A stretch of DNA of 64,000 nucleotides from Sinorhizobium alkalisoli (GCF_008932245.1 NZ_CP034911.1:372001-436000); one strand, 5' to 3'; shown: positions 31,838 to 41,680, numbered from the stretch's first letter. The notes: a model not told the origin generated them from the letters alone. Numbers and translations are program-made.

Positions 31838-32387
31838 TCACTTTACCCTTGGCGAGGCCACCGGCGATTTCTGCCACTGCGGCGGGGAAATTTTTTTGCA
31901 TGCCCCCCGGGGGGCCGCTTCGCCTGGCTTCGGGTGACGGGGACGCAGCGTCAGCCGCACGAACGCGAGTTCGGCCAGTTGCGCGGCCACAGTGCGCTCC
32001 TGCATGACAGCCCCGAACATCTCCTCGATCCGTCGCTTCAAGTCTTTGCGCCGCCAGCGCATTACGCCGTCGCGCTCGGGATCGGGGCCGTGTTCCACCG
32101 GCGCCGCCAACGCGGCCTTCTGCGCCGGCGTCGGCCATGGCGGGCGCCCCGGTGACCTACGGTTGGAAAGCCCGCTCAGCCCGTCCGCATTGTAGCGATG
32201 GACCCAGTCGCGCAGCGTCTGGCGATCCCAAGCCACAGGTCTCGGCCGCCGTCTTACGGTCGACGCCCTCCAAGACCACAGCAATCGCCAGCATCCGACG
32301 CGCCCCCCGGGCATCCCGCATCTTCGCTGCCGCAGCCCGAACTTGCGCCGCCGTCAGGTCCATCCGTGTGATTGCAATCCCTGCCAT
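31838..32387 (-). pseudogene. IS630-family transposase, 5' part, frameshifted
   Basis: From 32387: MAGIAITRMDLTAAQVRAAA then EGVDRKTAAETCGL; in the next frame DRQTLRDWVHRYNADGLSGL, NRRSPGRPPWPTPAQKAAL and RRIEEMFGAVMQERTVAAQL. This is the helix-turn-helix half of a second IS630 type, unlike the copy in nadB. The DDE half is absent after about 31838; the remaining frame to 31632 is unrelated. Confidence 0.75.
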
Positions 32388-32692
32388 CCAAGCCTCCTTC
32401 AGCTCGGGTCGTTGCTTTCATTCCATGTTGGCGCAGATTTTCCACGGCAGCGCCGATCTGCTGCTCAGTCCTAGAGCCGGTTGACCTGTTTTGAACAAAG
32501 GATCGAAGCAATGCTCGCGCTGGCTTCTCCTAAGGCTTCCGCCATCTCCATCGTGAATGTGCACGGGGCAATCTCGGCGGCTATGGTACGCTTTTCCTGA
32601 ATGCGAAGCTGATGCGTAGGAACTCCATCAGGGCAAGGACTTCGCTGGCCCGATTTAGGCCCCAAGATTCAACACGGTGAGCTTCGCCTCTC
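32388..32692. other. No gene seen
   Basis: Only short frames; nothing recognised. Confidence 0.3.
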
Positions 32693-33232
32693 TCACTGCT
32701 CGCCTAATGGAAAATACCGGCCGCCACGATAAACCAATGAGCCGCCGTTGCCGATGCAAATGCCGACGACGCGGCCGAGCACAATTACATGGCTGTATCG
32801 TTCTATGGCTTCCTCAACCTTGCAGTCCACGGCCGCCACGGCATCCTTAAGGACAGGCGCGCCGCTGATGAATTGCGTCCACTCAGCACCGCGATAGCGT
32901 TCCGCGCCTTTCAGCCCGCCTCGACCGGCGAACTGGTTCGCCAGTATCTCGTGGGCGTGGCCCAGGATGTTGACGCAAAAATGCCCGAACCGCGCAACGG
33001 CAGGCCACGTCGACGAGGAACGATTGAGGGAAACGAGCATGCATGGTGGCTCGATCGAGAGGGCAGTCGCGGAAGTAACAGTTGCTCCTGCACGCTCTTC
33101 ACCCTCCCCTGCGGTGATGACGCTAACCCCACCGCCCATCCTGCGCAAAGCACATTTCAGGGCGTCGGAGTTCACCGGGTCTGCGCCATTGCGGATCACT
33201 ATGTCGGTGTGCACGTGCGGCTGGTCCGGCAT
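32693..33232 (-). CDS. Flavin reductase (HpaC/FRP-like, two-component monooxygenase partner)
   Basis: 179 residues from ATG 33232 (AAAGGAG upstream); the frame extends to 33388 without such a site. A flavin-reductase domain: ALRRMGGGVSVITAGEGEER, GATVTSATALSIEPPCMLVS, LNRSSSTWPAVARFGHFCVN and the ending HVIVLGRVVGICIGNGGSLV with YRGGRYFPL. Such enzymes reduce FMN or FAD with NAD(P)H and release it to a separate oxygenase or halogenase. The nearest candidates in the window are the dead halogenase (37560-38997), the dead DszC-like gene and the intact luciferase-like protein at 50604. Intact, with no close operon partner. Confidence 0.88.
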   Translation of the reverse strand: MPDQPHVHTDIVIRNGADPVNSDALKCALRRMGGGVSVITAGEGEERAGATVTSATALSIEPPCMLVSLNRSSSTWPAVARFGHFCVNILGHAHEILANQFAGRGGLKGAERYRGAEWTQFISGAPVLKDAVAAVDCKVEEAIERYSHVIVLGRVVGICIGNGGSLVYRGGRYFPLGEQ

Positions 33233-33763
33233 GGCATTACTCCTTTGTTTAGGAAGCAACCTTCCTCGAGCCGTCTCACCCAACGGGTAAACGGAACAGC
33301 GTGCCCATTGATGCGATCTATGGTGATGTCGCAGGTTTATGCAGCATGCGGCGAGATGCGAGAAATCGCTTGTTTGCATGGCAACCATTGGTGCTGTGAA
33401 TGCGGCAAGGCATGCATCAGGTTGGCGTAATCATAGCAGAGCTTGATCGCCCTTGACGAAGAGGTCTTCGTGAAGTCCGGATTTGTGCCAAGTTCGATGT
33501 CGCGAGGCCAGTGACAAGCCTTGCAATTGCACAAGAGCGTCGGCTACCGATCGCGCTTATGGAGCGTCGACCTTGAGCTCCGTAGAAACGTCTGGTGTGA
33601 CGGCGCTAGAAAAGCCAGACTAGTCTGCGCGGGTTGGCGCAGGCGATGGATGGGGACTCCTTGGGGAGAGCGATAGCGAGGCAGTCGCACCAGTTCCGGG
33701 TGCTTCAGTCGCTCAAGATATTCAGTCTCGGACCCAGTACGCTCGGACAACTCAAGCACACGA
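33233..33763. other. No gene assigned
   Basis: A long minus-strand frame (33544-34233) is antisense to IS110 remnants and does not look like a protein family. Otherwise nothing is recognisable. Confidence 0.3.
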
Positions 33764-34214
33764 ATGCAGGCGGCTTTCATGGCAAAGTCGTTTGCCGCGG
33801 GCCTTTCCCTCGTCGCTCTTGACCACGGTGGCACACTCGCTGCCGTGATCGAGATAAGCCAGGTGCAATGGCTGGTCGCCGCGCTTGTTCCCGCGATTAA
33901 ACGCGAGCCTTCGCAGAAGCTCGACGCCGAGCATCGCTGGCGGGCCTGAGGCTGGGTAGCGCCGCCGCGAGAAGGGGCTAGCGCGCCGGCAGTGCCCGCG
34001 TGCGGCGCGGCATGATTCAGCTCGCTTGGCGCTTTCTCCAGTTCCAGAAGGACGGCGCCTTGCCCGCTGGTTTGAAGAAAGCACTGCCTACGGCCGCAAA
34101 ACCATTCGCAAGACAATGATCGCGGCGCTCGCCCGCAAGTTGCTGATTGCGCTCTGGCGTCTCGCCACTGCAGGCGAGGTGCCCGAGGGTGTCGACCTGC
34201 GGCCGACTTCCTGA
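33764..34214 (+). pseudogene. IS110-family transposase with internal deletion
   Basis: Bases 33764-33949 read LVALDHGGTLAAVIEISQVQ then WLVAALVPAIKREPSQKLDA, an IS110-subfamily N-terminus. Bases 34012-34214 read MIQLAWRFLQFQKDGAL in one frame and YGRKTIRKTMIAALARKLLI then ALWRLATAGEVPEGVDL in another, the conserved C-terminal region. Everything between, including most of the catalytic domain, is gone. Confidence 0.7.
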
Positions 34215-34248
34215 GCGATGCGCCCGCGCCCAAAAAGCAAGAAGCGCA

Positions 34249-35262
34249 TCATTTAGTCTCCTCCCCATTTGATTTGTTGTTTGGTGCGTTCCGGTCGGGT
34301 CGCGCTGCCGCGGCGATTTCGTGGCGGAGCCACTGATGTTCCGGGTCGCGATGGGAACGCTCGTGCCAGATCAACGCAACTTCATATGGCATCAGTTGCA
34401 CGGGAGGATCGAGAACCGCGAGCGGCAGCATGGTGGCGATCTGGGTCGCGATGCGATGCGGCACGACGAGGACAAGATCGGTCGCCGCAATCACAACTGC
34501 CGCCGTCAGCACATTGGAGACCGCGATCGGATACCGGTCCCATAGCCCCAGCTTGGAAAGCCCGTCATAGACCTGACCGAAGCGGTCATTGGCGTCCGTC
34601 AAGATGGAGGCGTGACGCAACTCAGCGAAGGTACTTATGCTCCACTCTCGCTCTAGCACTGGGTGGTCGTGGCGTAGCAGACAGGTGAAGCGGTCCGCGT
34701 AAAGCTTACGCCGCAAGAAGCCCAGCGGTGCGGCACCGATCTGCCCGACGGCTAAATCGATCTCACCCTGCTCAAGCCGCCGCAGTGCACAGTCCAAGAG
34801 CGGGCTGGTGACAATGTCGAGATGAGGTGTGCACTCATGCAGACGCGGCAATAGACGCGGGAGCAAAATGAGCGCTTGGTGGTCGGGGATGGCGATAGTT
34901 GCCTTCCAGGGCATGTCTCTTGGGGTTAAGCTGCGATTCACCAGTTCGCGGATCGCGTTCAATACAGACGGCAGCATATTGCCCAAGCGTTCGGCCCGCG
35001 GCGTCGGCACCAAGCCGCGCGAGCCGCGAACCAAAAGATCGTCATTGAACATGCCACGCAGTCTTGACAACGCCCGGCTCATTGCCGGTTGACTTCGGCC
35101 GATGTGTTGGGCCGCATGCGTGATGTTCCGGTACTGCAACAGCGCCTCGAGCTCCACCAGCAGGTTCAGGTCGATCGATGTCAAGCTCGGCATCTGTCGT
35201 TGCTGTGCGGCGTCACTGTCGACGATGAACGAATGTGAGCCCTTCCAAACGGAGTGATCCAT
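34249..35262 (-). CDS. syrM: SyrM, LysR-family symbiotic regulator
   Basis: 337 residues from ATG 35262 (GAGGAGA upstream); the frame runs further to 35349. Winged-helix region IDLNLLVELEALLQYRNITH then AAQHIGRSQPAMSRALSRLR (about residues 30-70), followed by a LysR effector domain (IPDHQALILLPRLLPRL, GEIDLAVGQIGAAPLGFLRR, and the C-terminal VALIWHERSHRDPEHQWLRH). In Sinorhizobium SyrM activates nodD3, exopolysaccharide and nod genes and does not need flavonoids. The decayed copy at 6458 is its paralogue. SyrB (9635) may oppose it. I found no nod box directly upstream. Confidence 0.9.
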   Translation of the reverse strand: MDHSVWKGSHSFIVDSDAAQQRQMPSLTSIDLNLLVELEALLQYRNITHAAQHIGRSQPAMSRALSRLRGMFNDDLLVRGSRGLVPTPRAERLGNMLPSVLNAIRELVNRSLTPRDMPWKATIAIPDHQALILLPRLLPRLHECTPHLDIVTSPLLDCALRRLEQGEIDLAVGQIGAAPLGFLRRKLYADRFTCLLRHDHPVLEREWSISTFAELRHASILTDANDRFGQVYDGLSKLGLWDRYPIAVSNVLTAAVVIAATDLVLVVPHRIATQIATMLPLAVLDPPVQLMPYEVALIWHERSHRDPEHQWLRHEIAAAARPDRNAPNNKSNGEETK

Positions 35263-36399
35263 AATTTTCTCTCCTCGGACAATGATGTTCTCACCCCACA
35301 CCCTTGGCCGTTTGCGGGGGATTAAGAAAACCCTTCCTCCGCCTTTCACGATCGTGAACGGCGGGTCGGTTGGAAGCCTTAGGCTAAGACGATGCGCTCA
35401 AGCGTCCGGCGCGGTATGGACATTGTGCAGGCATTCCCTAACTTGAGTTTAGCTCAACGCGCCAAAACAGCATGCCCGACATATGCCCGACTTATATTCG
35501 TTTCCTGAACTCAGTTTATTGGACACCCGGATTGCCAATTATGATCCCTTTGCAACAATGCCTCTCGGCGTGATTTCCACTTTTGCCTGCGATAGTGCAA
35601 ACGCCTTTCTAGTCGAATTCCCCGAGAGTGGAAAAATCGAGTTTTCGCATGGCTGTCATCCACGCCATGGATACGTTCGTATTCAAGCTTCTTGGTCAAT
35701 GTGCTCGTACTAACTAGAGGCCCTCACCTCCAACGCTCAGGACCTGTGTCGCGCCAGCGGACCTGTCCGGCCGTGTTGATAAGCCCTATGCCAGCGCTGT
35801 TTCGCTAACGCTTCTTCGCAAAGAGTTCCTCAGTCATCTCCGCAGCGCATGTTGGGATTTGCAGTTTGCATGGCAAGGAAACGCCGGAAAGCACTAGGAT
35901 GTCCTTACTAGTCATTTATCGAAGAGAGATCCCATTGATGTGTCCACGACGTTGCAGCCCGGAGCCAGGCCCAACAAAGATGATGCGATTTAGCAGTGGG
36001 CGGTGGGACGCACAAATTGGTGGCTGCGTGCTCTGCCGGCGAGCTGACGCACCAAGGCGGCCATACGCTGGACCAAGGCTGCGCGACACCAAAAGCTATT
36101 CTGAATCTTGACGCGCGGGTGCCTGTTCAGCCACGCACTTCATGGCAATTGCATCGCCGCTAAAATGATCATGACGATTAGCTGCGGTCAAATTGACGCG
36201 GCCACGTTGTGGTCGATGCGCCCATTCGCGTGAAGTGTCTAAGACACGCCAGGTCGAGTTCTACTGAGCGCCTGATCCCTGTTTCGCGGTTTCATAGAGA
36301 CCCGTGACTGGCCCTGAGCGCCGTTACCCCGACGGCGTCGAATCGGCAATAGAGTTACTGTTTGGATGTCAATGATCCGCACTGTGGACACGTCAAAGC
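35263..36399. other. 1.1-kb region between syrM and nodD without a recognised gene
   Basis: This divergent regulator interval holds only short frames (such as 35483-35713) with no family. I searched for a nod box on both strands and saw none. It may hold binding sites for SyrM or NodD that I cannot define. Confidence 0.35.
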
Positions 36400-37350
36400 A
36401 TGCGTTTTAAGGGCCTCGATCTCAATCTTCTAGTTGCGCTCGATGCTCTGATGTCACAACAAAGCGTCACCGCAGCTGCACGTAGCATTAATCTCAGTCA
36501 GCCAGCCATGAGTTCTGCTCTCGCCCGGCTACGCACCTATTTCGGTGATGAGCTGTTTACAATGCAGGGCCGCAAATTCCTCCCAACTCCGCGTGCCAAA
36601 GCTCTTGCCCCCGCAGTCCGCGATGTTCTGCTTCATATTCAGTTTTCCATCATTTCATGCGACATGTTCAATCCTGCCATGTCCGAGCGACGTTTCAGAA
36701 TCATTGTGTCCGATTTCGTGACACTTGTCTTCTTCGAAAAGGTTGTAGAGCGTGTGGTGCGGGAGGCTCCAGCCGTCGGCTTTGAATTGCTGGCTCCCGC
36801 CGATGAACCCAATGAGCTACTCGGGCGCGGTGAAATCGATTTCCTAATCCTTCCTGAGCAGTTCATGTCGAACGCGCATCCCCAAGCGAGACTGTTCGAC
36901 GAGACACTCGTCTGCGTGGGCTGCGCCATGAACAAACAACTTTCACAGCAGCTTTCCCTTGAAAAATACCTGTCGATGGGGCATGTTGTAGCCAAGTTCG
37001 GGCCTGCGGTGAAGCCCTCCATCGAAGAATGGTTATTGGTCGAGCACGGTCTAAAGAGGCGCATTGAGGTCGTCGCGCCCGGCTTCAGCTTGATCCCGCC
37101 GCTGCTGTCAGGGACCGAGCGTATAGCGACCATACCCTTGCGGCTCGCCTGTCATTTCGCAAAGATAATTCCCTTGCGGATCGTCGAGCTCCCGCTGGCA
37201 CTTCCAGCATTTACTATGGCTGTCCAGTGGCCCGACCTTCACAACAGGGATCAGGCAAGCATATGGATGCAGGAGATTCTGCTACAGGAGGCCGGCCGCA
37301 TGGCTGCCCCGACTAACGCCAACGGACGTCCTGGGCCCGGGGGCGTTTGA
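36400..37350 (+). CDS. nodD2: NodD (probably NodD2), LysR-family nodulation regulator
   Basis: 316 residues, beginning [20 protein letters not shown] and [20 protein letters not shown] (the NodD helix-turn-helix), then [20 protein letters not shown] and [20 protein letters not shown]. NodD proteins bind nod boxes, with or without flavonoids. The numbering as NodD2 rests on its position next to syrM and near nif genes as remembered for the S. fredii group, where NodD2 modulates or represses nod genes after induction; sequence alone cannot settle it here. It could act on the nod boxes at 5801 and 26837. Confidence 0.9.
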   Translation: MRFKGLDLNLLVALDALMSQQSVTAAARSINLSQPAMSSALARLRTYFGDELFTMQGRKFLPTPRAKALAPAVRDVLLHIQFSIISCDMFNPAMSERRFRIIVSDFVTLVFFEKVVERVVREAPAVGFELLAPADEPNELLGRGEIDFLILPEQFMSNAHPQARLFDETLVCVGCAMNKQLSQQLSLEKYLSMGHVVAKFGPAVKPSIEEWLLVEHGLKRRIEVVAPGFSLIPPLLSGTERIATIPLRLACHFAKIIPLRIVELPLALPAFTMAVQWPDLHNRDQASIWMQEILLQEAGRMAAPTNANGRPGPGGV

Positions 37351-37559
37351 GAAATGCATTTCATCAGACTTTGACAGTTCTCATGGTGTGCTAGGTGTCG
37401 CCGCTGCACGGAGGCCCTTCTCGCCCTTGCACTTAATGCAGCCATCCATTTGCGTGGTCTGACCGTCGACATGGCTCCTTCTAGCAGGTCTGGCTGGTCC
37501 TCGCCTTGCCATTCGTGCGCGGCGACAATCAAGGTGAGACTCGTCTCATCCTGATCGTC

Positions 37560-38997
37560 GCGCTATAATTCGAACAAGAGCTGCCGAGCTCGGCGCGCGC
37601 CGCCGCCGGCGGCACTACCCCAAGAGGGGCCGCCACCGAGAGCCAATCGATCTGACGGAATAGGCTTTGCCACCCGCTTCCGACATGCGGTTCGATATCG
37701 ATATGGCGCGGTGTGCGTTTTTGAAAGCAGGCCCTTAACTGGGCATAACTCTTCGGCAACTCGGCCGAAGTTAGTTCTCGCCAGAACGGCGTATCATTTC
37801 TGCCACCATAATAGTGCAGCCGGAGGTAATCGCGGACGCCCGTCCAGGATCGTACGTTTGCGCTGTTGAAGGCTTCGATCGCATGAGCGAGCACGATTCG
37901 CCTCCGCTGGCGAGAATACGCTCCAAATTCCTCAACTGCTCGAAGGTATAGGCGGCAAGCGCAGCCCCCAGGGGCTCGACGAATCCGGAAGCCGTTCCGA
38001 GCGCCACCACATTGTTGACCCAGGCAGTTTCAAAATAGCCTTGATCGAACGAAAGCTCGCGCCTTGGCTGGACATGGTATCCAAAGCGGTGCTGGACCTC
38101 CGCCATCATCATCGCATCGTCGGCATGTCTGCTGCTGAACACATAGCCGGCCCTGGTGGTGCGATTCAATGGAATCTCCTAGATCCATCCGGCCGTCATG
38201 GCGGTAGAACGGGTCAGGGATCGAAGCGAAGACCCTGCCGTCTGAAGATCAAAGGCTATTGCGCGGTCCGTTGGCAATACACTTCCGAATGTACGCCAAC
38301 CGGGGCCTAAAGGCACTGCCGAGACCCATCCGGGCCAGCCCTGAGGCGTCGACGGCGAAGTCGACCTCGAGTTGCTCTCCTTGGAGCTGCAAGGCGCACA
38401 CATGGCCCCGGTTATCAAGCATCATCTAACATACAGCGCTGTCCCGGGAGGTGATCCCATGTGCCAGGCCAACCCGCTTCAAGTACCGCTCGAAGCAGGC
38501 ATGGTAGGACGGGTAGAGACCGGACTCGCCGGTCGCCAACAACTCGTCGATCTCCTGCTGCGATACATTCCTGGCAATCGCGTCAAACCCCGGAATGCAC
38601 GTGTGAAGGCACTCCCCCCGCCGCGATCCTCGCGGACAGCAGAGGAAAGAAGCCATCGACGTGATATACGATCTCCGCAATACCTACCCCGCCGAACAGG
38701 TGGTAGTAGCGATCCGGAACTCCTCCACCAGTCCAATTCTCATAGAGCACACCATGCTTGTATGTGGCACCGGCTTCACCGGTAAAGACGTCCAAGTCGA
38801 GACCATTGCGACACAAGGTATCAATCAGGTTGAGCGAGCCCCCCTTCCCCGAGACCAAGTGGAAATTCCGCTGGAGCCTCTATGACCGTCACATCCACAT
38901 TGGGGTCAAAAACACGGGACAACGCGGTCGCCGCTAGCCAGCCCACAATACCCCCGCCGATGATTCCTATCCGTCTTGCATTCCTCAAATCAACCAT
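37560..38997 (-). pseudogene. Flavin-dependent tryptophan-halogenase-like gene, multiply broken
   Basis: From ATG 38997: RRIGIIGGGIVGWLAATALS (FAD-binding GxGxxG). A frame change leads to SLNLIDTLCRNGLDLDVFTG and YKHGVLYENWTGGGVPDRYY. At 38179-38181 the catalytic WxWxIP motif reads W-I-stop-E-I-P (TGG to TAG). It continues as NRTTRAGYVFSSRHADDAMM, ETAWVNNVVALGTASGFVEP, and in another frame ANVRSWTGVRDYLRLHYYGG, the halogenase C-terminal helices. At least three frameshifts and a stop. Functional relatives chlorinate or brominate tryptophan or other aromatics using reduced FAD. Confidence 0.85.
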
Positions 38998-39200
38998 TCA
39001 CGTTCCAACAGTAATTTGCGATGGGGAGGGCCGGTTGGCCGACGTCGAGTTATCTCGGGACGTCCGACTGTCTATGCGCCGTGACTAAATGAGATGGCTC
39101 CAACTCGCCGCTGGCCTGGGTCGGCAGCGTTACTCAGTGGCCGGATGGCATTCATTACAGTCCTGGGACTCCCTGATGCATCCAAGCGCGTGATGCCCTT

Positions 39201-39500
39201 TCAAGCCGTTCTCCTTCGACCTTGCCCCTGCCGGCTGGGCTGGAGGAGTGACAATCTGCCAGACCTTCCCTTTTCCGCGGACGTTCTGGATTGCGCGCCG
39301 ATAACAAGACGGAAATTGGTCAGTCCTTTGGGCAGCGCAGTTAGGCAGACCAGTAGGAAGACGCTTCCGATATAAGCCATCTGCAGAAGCAGCGAATAAG
39401 CGAGTGTCACGACCAATAAGCTGCGAACAGGATGCGAGACCGCGAGAGCAATGAAGCACAGGAGCAAGCAAAAGATGCAAGGAAAGGTTCTGAAGGGCAT
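39201..39500 (-). CDS. Small ExoX/Psi-like membrane protein (exopolysaccharide repressor family), second copy
   Basis: 99 codons from ATG 39500 with GGGAG upstream. Two hydrophobic segments (about residues 7-25 and 28-52: FPCIFCLLLCFIALAVSHPV and LLVVTLAYSLLLQMAYIGSV) followed by a charged tail, the pattern of ExoX/Psi-type proteins that lower exopolysaccharide synthesis. It resembles the protein at 40280-40513 over the first 57 residues; the tail after that is different and may be out of frame with the ancestral end. Downstream of a DUF269 gene on the same strand. Confidence 0.65.
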   Translation of the reverse strand: MPFRTFPCIFCLLLCFIALAVSHPVRSLLVVTLAYSLLLQMAYIGSVFLLVCLTALPKGLTNFRLVIGAQSRTSAEKGRSGRLSLLQPSRQGQGRRRTA

Positions 39501-39671
39501 TGCGATCTCCCTGGTCTCTTCTGCTAACTGACATTGCTCCGGCCGCTGGAGAAAGCCTGGAAAAAAGTTCGTGCGATATCATCTTTGCGGTTGCAGTTCG
39601 CCACTGCAGCATCGGATTGTAGTCTTGATGTTTGAGGTTGTGGCGTGATCTTTTCCTCTAAACCAACGGCG

Positions 39672-40157
39672 CTACGCCCGTGCCACGTCCGGATAAGCTT
39701 CGATGACTCGGTCCGCATCGTTGACCAGCTTAGCGCCGGTCTTGGCGAGTTTGCGAAGAGAACTGAAGCCGAATCGGTGAACATCGCGCAGGGTTTTCGA
39801 CAGAAGGACGAGCCGTCTGGTTGTAAAAAGCACGCGCCCGAAGCCCTCATTGCTGATTTCCATGGTCCGCGATACCAAAAGGCCGGAGCGCTCCTCGATA
39901 GCGACCCCGACGGCCTGGTAAAACATGTCGAGCCTCCACAGTACGTCCGGATCGGGATCGCCCATGAGTGGAAGCGCACAGCGCCTTTCTTCCGGGACGG
40001 TAAAGTGGTCGAGCACATCAAAGTCGCACTTTTCCTTCCACGATCCGTAGGCATCCTGCGCGCGGATCAATCGCACAAGGCACTTGATAAAAGGAGCGGT
40101 AACGACCTTGTCGTGGTCGAGAACCGGGATAACAGCGGGATTCGGTAATGTTGCCAT
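39672..40157 (-). CDS. NifX-associated protein (DUF269), second copy
   Basis: 161 residues, full length. It has PFIKCLVRLIRAQDAYGSW, PLMGDPDPDVLWRLDMFYQA and [20 protein letters not shown], ending AYPDVARA, and aligns with the DUF269 protein at 41917-42405 throughout. DUF269 proteins are found with nifX in most nitrogen fixers, probably helping cofactor handling. This copy follows fdxB and an ExoX-like gene instead of nifX. Confidence 0.9.
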   Translation of the reverse strand: MATLPNPAVIPVLDHDKVVTAPFIKCLVRLIRAQDAYGSWKEKCDFDVLDHFTVPEERRCALPLMGDPDPDVLWRLDMFYQAVGVAIEERSGLLVSRTMEISNEGFGRVLFTTRRLVLLSKTLRDVHRFGFSSLRKLAKTGAKLVNDADRVIEAYPDVARA

Positions 40158-40279
40158 CGTTTAGTCCTCATCCTTCATGCTACCTTTAGTCTTCTATCCA
40201 TGCGCTCTTCGGGCACCGTCCGATGCTAGTGCGAGATAGCCGCTCCCCACCATGCAAAATGCATTTGCAGCCATGCGCA

Positions 40280-40513
40280 TTAGGAATGGTCAGAGTAGGA
40301 CCTTTCTTGCCCGGCCCTTTCGACAGCTCTCCGAGTGGACTTAGCCCGCCAAACGAAAAAAAGAACGCTTCCGAAATAGGCAACTTGAAGAAGCACCGAA
40401 ATACCCAGTGCTGTAATGATTACTTTGCGTATCGAATGCGAGACGAAGTAGACGGCTAGAAGGTCGGCGCACAGGACCAATTGCAGGACGCGACAGAGGG
40501 ACTTGAAAGGCAA
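40280..40513 (-). CDS. Small ExoX/Psi-like membrane protein, first copy
   Basis: 77 residues from a TTG start at 40513 with AGGAGAACC about ten bases upstream. Two membrane segments (LCRVLQLVLCADLLAVYFVS and VIITALGISVLLQVAYFGSV) ending FFVWRAKS, the usual end of ExoX-type proteins. It lies 27 bases after fdxB and 123 bases before DUF269 copy 2, so it is probably expressed with nitrogen-fixation genes, fitting a role in shutting down exopolysaccharide in bacteroids (inference). Confidence 0.7.
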   Translation of the reverse strand: MPFKSLCRVLQLVLCADLLAVYFVSHSIRKVIITALGISVLLQVAYFGSVLFFVWRAKSTRRAVERAGQERSYSDHS

Positions 40514-40540
40514 CGCCGGTTCTCCTGGTTCTCCGTCAGA

Positions 40541-40858
40541 TCAGCCAATAATTTTGTCAGCCGCGACATGGGTTTGGCACTTCTTCGGGCAGACGCGGGC
40601 GCAGGCTCCGCAGCCGATGCAGCGGCCGGCCTGGTCGATAACCATGATCGTACGACTGAGCTCGCCATCGAAGTCCTCGTCCTCGCCGTCGCAGGCGCCT
40701 AGGATTTCACCCGATTCGTCGACGCCGTACAGGTGCATAACCTCGCGCGAGCAGACTTTGACGCAGCGGCCGCAGCCAATGCAGGTCACGGCATCAATCG
40801 CCGTCAGATATTGCGGAATCCATGTCGAGCCATCGCGGGTAAAGAAATGATTGGTCAT
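40541..40858 (-). CDS. fdxB: Nif-specific ferredoxin III, FdxB
   Basis: 105 residues from ATG 40858 (GGAGA upstream; the frame continues to 40939). A bacterial-type 2[4Fe-4S] ferredoxin: CIGCGRCVKVCSREVM and, after an acidic loop, CIGCGACARVCPKKC, each C-x2-C-x2-C-x3-C. FdxB-type proteins give electrons to cofactor assembly or nitrogenase. A sigma-54 site lies about 155 bases upstream at 41014-41030. Confidence 0.92.
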   Translation of the reverse strand: MTNHFFTRDGSTWIPQYLTAIDAVTCIGCGRCVKVCSREVMHLYGVDESGEILGACDGEDEDFDGELSRTIMVIDQAGRCIGCGACARVCPKKCQTHVAADKIIG

Positions 40859-41013
40859 CGTACGTTCTCCAACGCAGGCTCTCTCGGCAGCGGCCGAACG
40901 TGGAATGTCTTCCAAGTCGGACACGAACTCATCCGTCACAACCGTCTCGTCCGCCGCATCCCGGTATTTTTATTCAGCCTATCGGGGGCGGTCTGCTGAT
41001 CATCGGTCCGCCA

Positions 41014-41030
41014 TTGCAAAAAAGGTGCCG
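41014..41030 (-). promoter_or_regulatory. Sigma-54 (-24/-12) promoter, probably of fdxB
   Basis: On the minus strand CGGCACCTTTTTTGCAA: GG, ten bases, GC, close to TGGCACG-N4-TTGCA. It partly overlaps a hairpin (41029-41048) that, with the T run, could be misread as a terminator. Leader to fdxB about 145 bases. Confidence 0.6.
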
Positions 41031-41144
41031 AGGCTTTTTCGAGCCTCGTCCTTTGAGACGGTCGCGGCAGCGGGACCAGTGGGGCATGGGGAGGGAGTGG
41101 CCCCGCTGCCTGACGTCGGCCCCCCAACGGAGGGCCGAGGTTTG

Positions 41145-41399
41145 TCATCGCCAAGGTCGACCATCACCCCTGCCACTTCGGGATACCCATGGATCGCAGT
41201 GATCGCATTGCCGACCAGTTTCGCACTGGCGGCCGGCGAGCTTCCCAAGCGTCTCGAAGCCCAACCGGCGCGACGTCGGTGAATACGACCAGGTCCGGGC
41301 ATCCCGAAGCCCTCGTTGACCCCTCGTCATAGTCCGGGAGCCACCGGCCGGTGCGCGCGTCGCAAGCGCGACGGCGATGTGGAAAGGATCGGAACCGAC
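41145..41399 (-). pseudogene. DUF269 (NifX-associated) relic, third copy
   Basis: Minus-strand reading TFPIVVGSDPFHIAVALATR and, in shifting frames, SAKLVGNAITAIHGYPEVAG mirrors the DUF269 proteins ([20 protein letters not shown] ... [20 protein letters not shown]). Only the 3' half exists and it joins directly to the nifH relic. Confidence 0.6.
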
Positions 41400-41602
41400 G
41401 ACAATCGGAAACGTATGGGCGTTGCCGCGCAGTCCCGCGCCTTCAAGTTCAGGATAAGGCGGCTGAAATCGATCCTCCTGTCGCCGCTGACGATATGCAT
41501 GTTGGTTCGAGATCGATAAGGGAGGCGAGCATACTTCCGCGTGGCGGCGTACGTGCCCATGCGCTCTTTGCAGCAGCATGCGATCTGACACAGACCTGTC
41601 AT
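41400..41602 (-). pseudogene. nifH: nifH relic: decayed first 60 codons
   Basis: The minus-strand frame from ATG 41602 reads MTGLCQIACCCKERMGTYAA ... FSRLILNLKARD. It lines up without gaps with the intact NifH start ([20 protein letters not shown] ... [12 protein letters not shown]), but the P-loop glycines and lysine are lost and about half the residues differ. It is a heavily mutated 5' end of a second nifH. The control region upstream (41664-41781) is still intact. Confidence 0.75.
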
Positions 41603-41663
41603 GTTACCTTCCCTCGTTGATCTCTACCGATCGGCAGCTTTCGGCGCCTCTCAATGGAATGTC

Positions 41664-41680
41664 TTCAAGACTTGTGCCAG
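41664..41680 (-). promoter_or_regulatory. Sigma-54-like promoter in front of the nifH relic
   Basis: Minus-strand CTGGCACAAGTCTTGAA: GG, ten bases, GA; the -24 half is good and the -12 GC is changed to GA, as at other sites in this window. Confidence 0.6.

Noticed and set aside
33829..33844. TGGCACACTCGCTGCC as a plus-strand sigma-54 promoter
   Set aside because: It lies inside an IS110 coding remnant, has no NifA site upstream and no gene downstream in that direction; likely chance.
33544..34233. 229-codon minus-strand ORF
   Set aside because: It is antisense to IS110 transposase remnants and has skewed Arg/Ser/Ala composition without a family; a shadow frame.
41029..41048. Hairpin followed by a T run as a terminator on the minus strand
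   Set aside because: The T run is part of a well-spaced GG-N10-GC sigma-54 site, which explains it better; the two readings cannot be separated without transcript data.
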